A stretch of 64,000 nucleotides of DNA from Eretmocerus hayati. Its lineage: Eukaryota; Arthropoda; Insecta; Hymenoptera; Aphelinidae. Location: assembly GCA_029851415.1 (NCBI GenBank), contig CM056742.1, positions 153,269,121 to 153,333,120 on the forward strand, in the 5' to 3' direction. The translations under genes were made by a program, and so were the position numbers. Of this stretch, positions 9,731-19,268 are shown piece by piece. The notes under the pieces are model-generated. The model saw only the letters and a list, made by a program, of their open reading frames with translations. It did no database searches and was not told where the DNA came from. Positions within the stretch are counted from its first letter, which is position 1, and every line of letters starts with the position of its first letter.

Positions 9731-11780
9731 TGGAACCAGCTGCGAATTGTAAATACTCTCCCATCGATACAATTGTCGAAAGACTTTCAGTATGAACAAC
9801 CCATAGAACAATTCCGTACATGCTTTGAACTGAATTCTTGCGGGAAAAACGGTTTTTCACTCCACGATAAATTTTATAAGGTATAGAGTACCACACAGCT
9901 GTTTTTGTTGATGCCAATTGCGCAATGCTTATGTAGATGAATGTACCATTTGGCGTGGTGAAAAACAAACAACAAGCATCTCATAGAGGCGCCTCCTTTT
10001 GCCGCGCCGATGTCTAACGGCTTTTCCGCTGTGCTCCATTTATGCGCCCCGGACAAACATCTATAACGGCCCACCTCGAGTTTCCTGATGTTCTTACGTG
10101 TGACTGTACCGACTTGCCTATAGGTATGTAACTTATACATCTTCTGAGAGTTTGTTTCTATCGCCTGTGTACAACTCATCGGTGCCGCTGTAGCGATTGT
10201 TCTGTTATCCTTTATAGGTAAGGGAGATTGGTATAGGAGAGGTGAGCCGATGGGAGCGAATCTCTATTCATGAGTTTTGATTTTTTTGACTTTGTTTTAT
10301 TTCATTGTGTGCATGGCCCACTTGTTTAAAGCATGATTATTTAATGAATTTTGGATTTGGTAATTTTTTAGCCTGTTTGTGGTGTTTTGAAGAATTTTAT
10401 GAAGATAAAAAAATTAAAAGACTGGGAGAAGATATGACAAAAATTGACATTTCATTCTTCGATTAGGAATTAGATGAGGAAAATGTGCCTAGTTTGTCCC
10501 ACACAAGATCTCAGATCTTGCTGTACATTTTTATTAGATTTTCTTTGATAGAATATGAAAAATTAAGAACTTTGGAAAAATCCAGAATGACCTCTGCATT
10601 ATTTAAAACAAGAACATCGTTTTTGCAACCTTTGCCTTTTAGTAAAAATTACGCTAAATAGATAAGCTCAACCAATTTTAATGAACATTAGCTCAATGTA
10701 TTTGTCTTCGCTTCAACTTTAATTGAAATACTCTGTGCAAACTTGCAAAACTCTATCTTCAACTGATTTTATGAACATATCTTACAAAGAGTGCAGTGTG
10801 CCTCATTTATCCCCATAGCATTTTTTGAGATTTGTTCTTGACCCCATGAAAATTTATCCCATTTAAGGACATGTGAAAGTCAACTTTTACCGACACTCCG
10901 AATCCTTACTTATTTAATTATTTCCACAAAATCTAAGAGATAAATCAAAAAAGTGCTTCCAAGAAGCCCTGCTAAGTCTTCAGATCTATCGTTTGAAAAA
11001 AGAATCGAGTAGATTGAGTGAATATTGCCCCCACAATCAACTTTTGAAGATCACAATTGAACAAATTCGACTTTGACACCCCCTTAACTCAAATAGTATG
11101 AAATGGTGTAGAAGTGGATGCAAAATGAGCCACAAAACATCCCATTGGAACTCGTCCGACTTATTTGATTTGACCATAGTACCGAGGAACAAAACATGGG
11201 GTCGGAAGGTCTCCTCTGGGAGAATATGATTTTCTAACGAATTTTTCACTGTATCAACCGAATCCGACTTTCGCCTTACCCCTACACACGTTTGAAATTT
11301 TTTTGGAATCGCAGAAAACTGACTTTGCAGAAAAACGTCGTTCTTAGCGTTTTTTGGTAATTTTGTAAACTAATTGTCATGGTGACGTATACTTGTAGTG
11401 GGCGAGGGGCGTTCCGGGGTTATTATTTCCCACGCATTTTGTGGCCTCGTAAGGTTAAATAGGATGTTCTTGGTCGACTTGTGAGCATTTGTAGCTTTAT
11501 TGCGAAATCAGTCGAATTCTGCTGATAGCAATTCGGAATATCAGCTTATCACTCCAATATAGGACGCGTATTTTAGCTTTCTAAAACCACTGCCACCGTG
11601 TTGAACAGGTCAAAATACGTGAAAAACCATGATCCCGATTTGCTTCTCGTCCACTATAAGGATGTTACATTGTATGTACAGCAATCGATTTATGAAATGA
11701 GCAGAAATCGCTAAAAACGCCGATTTGGAGAATCAGGTATTTGCATTAGAAAAAATCCCGACGCGCAGGTACAGAATGAA
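9731..11780. other. Long stretch with no supported gene
   Basis: Only short frames occur (for example minus-strand 9874-10179 and 11037-11249), none recognisable. The base composition drifts and repeats of unclear origin are likely, but I could not delimit an element. Confidence 0.4.
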
Positions 11781-11782
11781 GG

Positions 11783-11843
11783 TCGACTGGGCGTGTGAAA
11801 AACGAGATCTGCCGCGTAGCACGTGCTTTACGCACGGTCGTGC
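11783..11843. repeat. Hairpin repeat, second copy
   Basis: CGACTGGGCGT and ACGCACGGTCG form the outer pair. The inside shares CTGCCG, CGTAG, CACG and TTTACGCAC in order with the hairpin at 6591-6669. It lies directly beside the foldback at 11849-12011. Confidence 0.55.
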
Positions 11844-11848
11844 AAATG

Positions 11849-12011
11849 GTACATTTCGATTCAATTAAGGGTGGAATAATAAGTTCTACACCCGTGTACC
11901 GAGCTGTGTTCTTCTACAAACTGTGCGAGAAAGTGGAAAATCAGTGCGGGAAAGACACTTTCTCGCACAGCGTGTTGAAAAAAGTTTTTCCACCCTTGAA
12001 TTGAAATGTAC
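11849..12011. repeat. Nested foldback element
   Basis: The outer arms GTACATTTCGATTCAATTAA (with GGGTGGAA following) and CCACCCTTGAATTGAAATGT are inverted and nearly identical. Inside them a perfect 15-bp inverted pair, CTGTGCGAGAAAGTG (11921-11935) and CACTTTCTCGCACAG (11956-11970), is separated by 20 bases. The whole folds into a two-tier hairpin of about 160 bases, typical of a small MITE. Confidence 0.65.
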
Positions 12012-12528
12012 TGTTTCTTACTTTGCGGAGTACTTTTCCGCAAAAATCTACTTTTGCCAAATTTTTATTCCAGTTTCATGCCCTACTAGTGCGACCCTTG
12101 AACGCGCTACAGAAGTCCTAATCATTTTTTGCAAATCATTTGGCGGACAAATGAAACCCTCAAAATTTCAAGACTGTAGCTTGAACCGTTTGGCCGTGAG
12201 ATCAACTTTAGTGTCAAATGTCAGGTTTCCGTGTGACGCTACCGTATATTTATATTATCCTTGGGGTACCGAGGAGTGGAAAGAACTGCATCCGTGCGCG
12301 AGTATAGACTCGTACTTTACATTTTTCAAAAAGTCGGAAAATACATATCAAATCGTCTCGGAAGTGAGATTTAGGTTTGGCACATGTTCGGCCTCCAAAA
12401 ATCAAAGTTTTAACGGAACTACTCATATAATTTTGTCCTTTCTTATTCGCCGACTGAGTTGTAAAATTTTGAACAAATCAATTTTGAAACGAGCACGGTC
12501 AACTGGAAACGTGCTGTATAAGAAATAA
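11923..12528 (+). CDS. Unrecognised 201-codon open frame
   Basis: This is a long open frame (stop at 12526-12528) that starts inside the nested foldback with GTG, not ATG. The translation contains a tract near RFPCDATVYLYYPWGTEEW that could be genuine protein, but I cannot match it to a family. The overlap with a hairpin element suggests mobile-element origin or a decayed gene. At the chance stop rate of this DNA a frame this long is not expected, which is the only reason to list it. Confidence 0.15.
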   Translation: MRESGKSVRERHFLAQRVEKSFSTLELKCTVSYFAEYFSAKIYFCQIFIPVSCPTSATLERATEVLIIFCKSFGGQMKPSKFQDCSLNRLAVRSTLVSNVRFPCDATVYLYYPWGTEEWKELHPCASIDSYFTFFKKSENTYQIVSEVRFRFGTCSASKNQSFNGTTHIILSFLIRRLSCKILNKSILKRARSTGNVLYKK

Positions 12529-13063
12529 AAGCTGTAGACTCCGAAAGTGATGCACACATTAACGTGGATCGAAAATGATCTGCTGTTATCGCAAAATAAA
12601 TGCAATATAAGATATAAATCAGACTGCATCATTCGAGTACTTTGACTGCTATAAAAAAGACTAGATTTCTAGATTGAGCACTGATGTAATTATATACGGA
12701 ACGATAAAATTACATGACTTTTTATTGCATTTCATCTTGCACAGAACTCAAACTGTTAAATTTTACGATCTTATCTAGAATATCACAAGACTCAAACTTT
12801 CACTGAACATTTTGTAAGACCAGCATGAATATCGATTTACCGACATCAGACCGAGAGACACAATTTGTCCAGCATTCGGGAAACATTGCATTTAGTATTT
12901 AGTATTTAGTATTTATTTGGGAAAATCCACGGACCCAATGGTCCAATATAACAATGATTTACAAAATGTTGAAATAGGAAAATCATATAAAATTTTTCTC
13001 ATATCACACATGTGAAGTATCACAGTTAAGCGGGGTAGAATATAAAATACAATTTGAAATAAA

Positions 13064-13534
13064 TTAGGAGTTACATAGAGTCTTGATCATGGATTTGAAT
13101 AAGATATCACTCATCCCAGGTATATTCCCAGGTAAAGTGTTCCATGATTTCAAACACCTGCACAGTACCGAATTAGAACCAGATTTAGACTTATAAGATA
13201 GATTCCTGAAAAATGGAGAGTGCCTCGTGCTGTAGTGCGGATCAATTCTTTCCAATTTGGAACCAACATATTCAATGCAAGGGATCAAGTTAATGAATGA
13301 TTTGAAAAAGAGTAAATCATTATAGTTGTGAAGACTTTCTACAGTATGAATATTAAAGTGCTCATACAGAGGCTCATAATTGTGATCAAAGCGATCAAAG
13401 TTGATTTTGCTCTTGTATGCAAGGTACCTTATTAATCGATGATTTAGTCTTTCTAAATCATTTTTCAGATAATCAACATGAGGGCGCCAAATACTCGACG
13501 CAAAACCTAACTTGGGTTTCACTAGTGCGGAAAA
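13064..13534 (-). pseudogene. Frameshifted C-terminal part of LINE ORF2
   Basis: This is the continuation of the reverse transcriptase thumb and C-terminal domain: LVKPKLGFASSIWRPH is the usual conserved motif after the thumb, followed by NPLYEHF-like and SWNTLPGNIP motifs and a TAA stop at 13066-13064. It is one frame away from the upstream ORF2, so at least one indel separates them, probably at the T-run CTTTTTCC (element strand, about 13532-13525). This copy is unlikely to make intact ORF2, unless the shift is an assembly error. Confidence 0.8.
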
Positions 13535-15870
13535 AGATATTTTATACAGTTGATGTTGTAAAAATCTGAGGTCATTCTTTTGATGAAACCCAGAATTCTA
13601 CTACTCAAATTGATTATGCTTTCTATATGATCTCTAAAAGATAGTTTTGAATCAAAAATAACACCAAGGTCTTTTACTCTATTGACTCTCACAAGTTGTT
13701 CAGAACTAATGTTATAATCAAATAAAATGGGGTTATGGTTACGCACGAAACTCATAACATGGCACTTTGCAATATTTAAGTTGAGTCTGTTCACGCGAGC
13801 CCATTCAAATAAGGCATCCAAATCTTTCTGCAATTTTGAGCAATCCAATACACTACGTACACGAAGATATAGCTTGACGTCATCAGCATAGATTAAAATA
13901 GAGCAATACTTCATTTGACTAGCAAGGTCATTAATGAAAATAATGAAGAGGATAGGACCAAGGTGAGAACCTTGTGGAACACCAGAGGTGGATTCATAAA
14001 AATTAGAAACTGAATTATTTAATCTCACAGATTGTTTACGTTCTGTAAGATATGATGCTATCCAATGAATAAGATCGACACTGAAATTATAACTGTATAG
14101 TTTCTGAATTAAAATACTGTGGTCAACCGAATCAAAGGCCTTCGAAAAATCAGTATAAACAGAGTCAACTTGTTCGAAGTTTTCAAGGCAACTTGTTATA
14201 AAATCAGTGTATATGGCAAGATTTGAAACAACTGACCTTCCTCTGACAAAACCATGTTGCTCTTGAGCCAAATGACGGAGAAAATAATCATATACTTTGT
14301 GAGACATAATTGCATCAAAAATTTTTGAGAAAACACTGGTAATGGAAATTGGCCTATAGTTTGTAACATCAGAACGATCATCAGATTTAAACACAGGAGT
14401 AACATATGATAGCTTCCATTTACTAGGGAAAATCCTTTGACGAACTGATGAGTTGAACAATAAACATAACGGTTTGATGAGCACATCACACAGATTTTTC
14501 ACAAATACCGATGGAATACCATCTGGACCAGCAGAGTTTGATTCTTTAAGAGAATTTATAACATCAGAGATCTCACTTTCAGTAATGCTTAAATCAATAT
14601 CATTGTGGATATAGTCTTGACAAAAGGTACTATTTATTGAATTAGATCCTGAGTAAAAACTACTGAAATAAGTGGCAAATAAATTTGAAGTTTCAGAATC
14701 ACTTGAAGACGTCTTCTGTAAAAATCTAACTTTGTCAGGTATACTATTAATATTATTTCTAGATCTGTTGACATGCGACCAAAAAGCTTTGATATTCTTA
14801 AATATATTATTTTGTACATTATCTAAGTATTGCTTATGCAGAGACCTAGACAAACGAATACACTGAGCCCTTATTTTTTTAAATATAATATAGTCATTTG
14901 GATCATTGCTATTTTTCCAAGCAGTGTGAGCAGACACTTTATCTTCAATGAGATCGATAAGAGCTTTGTTAAACCAGACAGGGTGTTCATTGGCAGCTGG
15001 CTTCTTGCCGAGAGGGACATATTTATTGATACAATTGTTCAAAAGGTCATAGAAGGAGTCAACAGATCTATCAATATTAGTATCATCAAGACAATTTACC
15101 CAATCTATTTCACTTAACGTTGTATTAATGGCCACATAGTCAGCTTTGAAGAATTTTCTATCCACCAACCTACTAGAATTCTTAGAGTCATTAGCACAAT
15201 TAATATCACAGGAGAAAACAGCAGGTACGTGATGTTGGTCAGCAACGAGGAGGTGTTCAAAATCAGCAACTTGTTGAACTAGCCCTTTAGTTGAAAACAG
15301 CAGATCTAAGCTATACGCCTTAGAGTGGTGATTAGGGTAACATTGACACAGGTCCAGAGCAGAGAGTTCAGAAGACATGTAATTAGCAGCATCTCTCATT
15401 CCAGGAGCAACATAGTCAGTAAACTGAGCACTGATGTTGTCACCATCCATCCAATTTACATTTCTAAGATTATAGTCACCAAATAAGAGTAATTTATGGG
15501 AAGGATGTGCACTAGCTATATCTGTAACTGATCTCACATGTTCCTTGTATTTATCACTAGTTGATCCAGGAGGAATGTAAGTGCAACCAATTATACATTG
15601 AAATTTACTCAAAGTTACCTGAACAAAGACATGCTCAACATTGTTAGAGATAGGCGTGATCTGTTTTGATGATAAATCAGATTTTACTGCAATCAAGACA
15701 CCTCCACCTATCGTGGAGGAACTTGTGCTGGGATTTCTGTCCATGCGATACACACAAAAACCATTTAGGCCAAGCTCTTCATTGTTGATGCCAGAGAGCC
15801 ATGTCTCAGTAAGAATAAAGATATCTGGTTTAGGTGAGAGACTATGCCATGAATGTCTGAGAGATGCCAA
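13522..15870 (-). CDS. LINE ORF2: APE endonuclease and reverse transcriptase
   Basis: The open frame really begins upstream of 15870, inside the end of ORF1 (to about 15962). Its first conserved endonuclease motif, YYQNAGGINSK, is encoded around 15900-15875. Endonuclease motifs follow: TETWL, GDYN and a degenerate DQHH. The reverse transcriptase shows NYRPISI, GFVRGRSVVSNL, YTDFSKAFDSVDH, GVPQGSHLGPILFIIFINDL and the catalytic YADDVKLY. No ATG precedes the first two endonuclease motifs, so initiation at the first available Met (in YRMDRN) would remove the catalytic Glu. The frame ends early at 13522-13524; the C-terminal part continues in another frame at 13064-13534. Two lesions or recoding events are therefore involved: a probable programmed -1 shift at the start, and a probably inactivating indel near the end. 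Confidence 0.9.
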   Translation of the reverse strand: MASLRHSWHSLSPKPDIFILTETWLSGINNEELGLNGFCVYRMDRNPSTSSSTIGGGVLIAVKSDLSSKQITPISNNVEHVFVQVTLSKFQCIIGCTYIPPGSTSDKYKEHVRSVTDIASAHPSHKLLLFGDYNLRNVNWMDGDNISAQFTDYVAPGMRDAANYMSSELSALDLCQCYPNHHSKAYSLDLLFSTKGLVQQVADFEHLLVADQHHVPAVFSCDINCANDSKNSSRLVDRKFFKADYVAINTTLSEIDWVNCLDDTNIDRSVDSFYDLLNNCINKYVPLGKKPAANEHPVWFNKALIDLIEDKVSAHTAWKNSNDPNDYIIFKKIRAQCIRLSRSLHKQYLDNVQNNIFKNIKAFWSHVNRSRNNINSIPDKVRFLQKTSSSDSETSNLFATYFSSFYSGSNSINSTFCQDYIHNDIDLSITESEISDVINSLKESNSAGPDGIPSVFVKNLCDVLIKPLCLLFNSSVRQRIFPSKWKLSYVTPVFKSDDRSDVTNYRPISITSVFSKIFDAIMSHKVYDYFLRHLAQEQHGFVRGRSVVSNLAIYTDFITSCLENFEQVDSVYTDFSKAFDSVDHSILIQKLYSYNFSVDLIHWIASYLTERKQSVRLNNSVSNFYESTSGVPQGSHLGPILFIIFINDLASQMKYCSILIYADDVKLYLRVRSVLDCSKLQKDLDALFEWARVNRLNLNIAKCHVMSFVRNHNPILFDYNISSEQLVRVNRVKDLGVIFDSKLSFRDHIESIINLSSRILGFIKRMTSDFYNINCIKYLFPH

Positions 15871-15905
15871 TTTGCTGTTTATACCCCCAGCATTTTGATA
15901 GTATA

Positions 15906-17075
15906 TTATGATTTTTCTGGAGCTGAGCCACCTTGAGAGTTTTTTGGGGCAGCTTTAGAGGCATCAACTAATTGAGGAACTTTGTTCACAAATTTTATGG
16001 TCATAGGGTTGTTTGGAAAACGCTTGTTATGATCTTCCAGCTTAAGACGCAACTCAGCCATATGTTTCCTTTGATTAGCAGTCAAGTCAGCAGCAGCTTT
16101 AACAGGTTCAGGAATTTTGAACTTATTTTTCAGCACACACAAAGCATGGTTAAAGTCAGTAAAGGTGACTATAATTGGTCGAGTCTTGTCTTGTACAAAT
16201 TTTCCCAGTCGCCTACTTACAAAAGAGCAAGATTCCAGTGACTTATCAATTTCAGCTAGGTACTCACTAATTGTCACATGGTCTTGGATAGATTCACCAT
16301 CAGGTACATTGAATAAAATTATATTATTTTGTCTCTTGCTCCTCTCAATTACTTCAGAATATATTTCTTCAGTATGTAAAGATTGATTAGAATTTGAGAG
16401 AGATCCTGAGAATTGAGCTGTCATACTTGAAAACTGAGATTTTAACTGCAACAGATCTTCCTTGACATTGGTAATATCAGATGAACATTCATCAAGCTTC
16501 ATGTCATTAATCTTAAGAGCATCAACTACATCTTCCACTTTCTTTATTCTATCCTCAAATTTTGCAACACTCTCTTGAATACTATTAATAGAAGACTTCA
16601 CATCAGCAAGCTCATTCTTTAATGTCTGCTCCACAACATTTTTAGAATCACTGATATTTTGATTCAGCTCAGACTTCATCTCTGAGAGTTTACCAAAAAG
16701 CTGATTTACTAAGGAAGTTTGCATATTGAGTAGTTTAAAATCCAGTGAGCTCATCTGAGCATTCGAGAGGCTAGTAGCATCACTCCCCACACAAGCACCA
16801 CTATTGTTTACTGAATGAGCTTCAAGATTCATGTTTGTACCATTCGAAGTCTTCGGAGGGATGATAATTTGACTATGACTTCCTTCGGGTGGCTTAGATT
16901 GCACCATACAGCACTTGAAAACTCCCACCTTACTTGTAACACACCTTATTGCACATGCTTGATCATACACATTTGAGCATTGTTTACATGCATATCCTGA
17001 AACACATGGATCTTTACAATGTGCACAAGATTTGTTATTAAATTTTGCCACCGATAGGGAATTAAGCCATTGCAC
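15906..17075 (-). CDS. LINE ORF1 protein
   Basis: The 389-residue product has three parts. Residues about 17-60 hold a Cys-rich PHD/C1-like finger (CAHCKDPC, CKQC, then further Cys). Residues about 110-225 are a long coiled coil with regular Leu/Ile/Val spacing (KSELNQNISD, KSSINSIQES, EDRIKKVEDVV). Residues about 240-370 are an RRM/CTD-like nucleic-acid-binding part (IILFNVPDGE, RLGKFVQDKTRPIIVTFTD). This is the usual layout of CR1/L1-type ORF1, an RNA-binding chaperone that coats the element RNA. The annotated start is GTG (17075); the same frame is open further upstream through more Cys and His residues (CECHNFSSQC), so the true N-terminus may be longer or lost. The stop is TAA 15908-15906. 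A slippery heptamer lies 33 bases before the stop. Confidence 0.85.
   Translation of the reverse strand: MQWLNSLSVAKFNNKSCAHCKDPCVSGYACKQCSNVYDQACAIRCVTSKVGVFKCCMVQSKPPEGSHSQIIIPPKTSNGTNMNLEAHSVNNSGACVGSDATSLSNAQMSSLDFKLLNMQTSLVNQLFGKLSEMKSELNQNISDSKNVVEQTLKNELADVKSSINSIQESVAKFEDRIKKVEDVVDALKINDMKLDECSSDITNVKEDLLQLKSQFSSMTAQFSGSLSNSNQSLHTEEIYSEVIERSKRQNNIILFNVPDGESIQDHVTISEYLAEIDKSLESCSFVSRRLGKFVQDKTRPIIVTFTDFNHALCVLKNKFKIPEPVKAAADLTANQRKHMAELRLKLEDHNKRFPNNPMTIKFVNKVPQLVDASKAAPKNSQGGSAPEKS
15939..15945 (-). promoter_or_regulatory. Candidate -1 ribosomal frameshift site (A_AAA_AAC)
   Basis: On the element strand, in the ORF1 frame, the codons read GCC CCA AAA AAC. The last A of CCA plus AAA AAC makes the heptamer A_AAA_AAC, a canonical X_XXY_YYZ slippery sequence. 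A -1 slip moves the ribosome exactly into the ORF2 frame (AAA, then CTC TCA AGG), which stays open through the endonuclease. The 0-frame stop lies 33 bases downstream. I did not find a strong stem-loop just after the site. Confidence 0.5.
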
Positions 17076-17179
17076 AGTGGATTGACGAGTGATCTTTTTG
17101 CATTGACTAGAAAAGTTATGGCACTCGCAGTTATATATTCTCAGATCGAATTCAAAGCACCAAATCGTTCAACACAGCA

Positions 17180-18548
17180 CCAACAGCCATTTCAGAGATC
17201 GTATTTCAAAATTGCACAGATCTCAGAATCTCAATGCATGCCGACAACGAATGAATAACTTTTTGCAAAAGAAAGTTGGATACTTGAGTATACATGAGAC
17301 ATTTAAATGCACAAAATTTGGTTATATATTATCTTGCAGACGAATAATATCTAATATATGTATATATCTAGTTACACACGACGATACGCAACAATGAATT
17401 ATGGCTCTGCGAAAATACAAATTGACCATCGACGCCACTCGTTTTTACATATAACGCAATAATTTTGCAAGCTCCCTGTTTCTGTTTACGCATATAGTCA
17501 TTTTAGGCTAACGAGTGCAATCTTTTACATTCTCAAGAACATCGAAGCGCAAGTGAAAATCGCATCGTTTAACGGAAGCTTATTATTGACTTTCGATCGT
17601 AGCTGAAACTTTACGAGGCGAACATAGAGAAAACGGTGCAACTACACGCGTTTAAAGATGATGGTCTACATCAAGAACAATGCGAGTCTGTCTTCAATAA
17701 GCCGAATATTCATCGAGTCTACACAATATAATGGATTTAATCTAATAGCAAAGGAGAAATCTTTCAATACACATTACGTGTGAGAAGATTTTCACCGCAT
17801 CACATGAACCGACCGACGAAGAAGAAGACGACGACGACGACGTGACGTGTTTTGCGCACGCAAAAATTAGCGAGAAAATTGAGCACGCGCGATGACGATG
17901 TATAAATGCACCATGTGGTTACAGAGATTGCTTGGAAAGTGAGTTGAGAATAAGGAAAAGCTCTACCATCAGCTATACTGTGTTTGTTACAAGTATAATA
18001 TCTATGCTTGCCCATTATGATCGCGTGCAAGATGTCAGTATGACTGCCGTGCGGCTTTTATTGTTTCCGACTTTTATACCTACACATGCATAGCAAGCGG
18101 CGCGGCGGGTGCATGGCTAAGATACCTATTACTCGTTGAAAATCGTTCGCAGATTAGACATTCGCGGCTTGTCGTTAATCTTTCGCACCCATGCCCCGCA
18201 GACAATTTAATCTATACTTCGAAGAGTATAACGGACTCTATAATATGTATTGCTTACTGCATCTTGCATTCGTGTAAATGTGTCAATTTATACGGTTCTA
18301 TCCATTGTGCTATATATATTTATCTCGTGCAATCGGATGTTTAATCTCATTGTGTATTTAGGTTTCATCTATCGATGGTACTGTGGGTAATTAATTCTCA
18401 CGTGAGTAATATGATCCCGGAAGACTACGTGAGGTGAGTTGGACGAGAAAGTGTTGAATACACGATGAATCTTGTTTGTTCACACTGTCTAAGGGCCCTA
18501 ATACGTTATACTTAAACATTTCAGAAACTTTTGAGGGAAAATGTAGCC
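17180..18548. other. No supported gene
   Basis: Only short frames occur. The minus-strand frame at 17800-18030 and the GAC repeat at about 17822-17841 are the only patterned items. The rest is AT-rich sequence with no motif I recognise. Confidence 0.4.
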
Positions 18549-19268
18549 CTCATTTTAATATTTGGCCTAAAAGATCGTGGCGGGCTAAAGATTCATATCT
18601 CTGGTAGTTTTTTTGGAAAATATTTTATTTTTTGACCAGTTTCATTTTCTGACTCGCGCCTTCTTCAACGGATCGCGAAACCCATACATTTTGTTCAGAA
18701 CAAAACTATCCTTCCCCCCCCCTCCAAAAATACAGACCGATTCATTAAACTATGTAGGGCTAATTTCATTTTTTTGTAACAAAATTCTGAATTTTCTCGA
18801 AAATGCCTCAGAAATCGAAAAACATTGATTTTTTCGAAAAATCACAGAAATACTTCTTTTGTTTAGATAAGAAAATTCATCGTTGTGGTGGGGAAAAATT
18901 GCAAGTATCGGGAAGATTTTTCTAAAAAAATTATGAATATATATGAATTTATAATATTTTGATGATATTTTTACTAGTAAAATCAGAAATTTGATCCGAA
19001 AAAACAAAAGTAGTCCTACGTAACTCGACAAACCGATTTTGACTAAATTTTCATTTCCGGGTCGGTATCCCGATTTCAAACAAAGTATCGTATGCATTGA
19101 GCGACCCGTTGAAGGGGATGCGATCCAGGAAATAAAAATGGTCATAAAATTGTTTTTCAAAGAATTGACTACGCCATTGTTCTTATTCCAAGAAACTAAT
19201 ACCCTCATACCTTGAATGTAAATCTTCAGCCCGCCACAATTTTTCAGACCAGATTTCAAAATTGGGGT
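18549..19268. mobile_element. Long imperfect foldback element (about 720 bp)
   Basis: The ends are inverted relative to each other. GATCGTGGCGGGCTAAAGAT at 18573-18592 answers, on the minus strand, to TTGTGGCGGGCTGAAGATTT at about 19238-19219. Further inside, the left CAACGGATCGC (near 18,670) answers to CAACGGGTCGC (near 19,110). The overlapping plus- and minus-strand frames here come from the two arms and are not genes. Confidence 0.6.

Larger units (their letters stand above)
12891..17140 (-). mobile_element. CR1-like LINE retrotransposon
   Basis: A minus-strand non-LTR element has ORF1 (17075-15906), ORF2 (about 15962-13064, broken once) and a short 3' UTR. It ends in a heptamer repeat: on the plus strand TTTAGTA recurs about 3.5 times at 12891-12917, so on the element strand the 3' tail is a repeat of TACTAAA rather than poly(A), as in CR1-clade elements. 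ORF1 has a Cys-rich finger, a coiled coil and an RRM-like region; ORF2 has an APE endonuclease and a reverse transcriptase. The 5' limit is uncertain: the open frame carrying ORF1 continues upstream to about 17,180 without an ATG, so the copy may be 5'-truncated. I could not find a target-site duplication. Confidence 0.9.

Noticed and set aside
15972..16386. Plus-strand frames across the LINE
   Set aside because: Antisense shadows of LINE ORF1.
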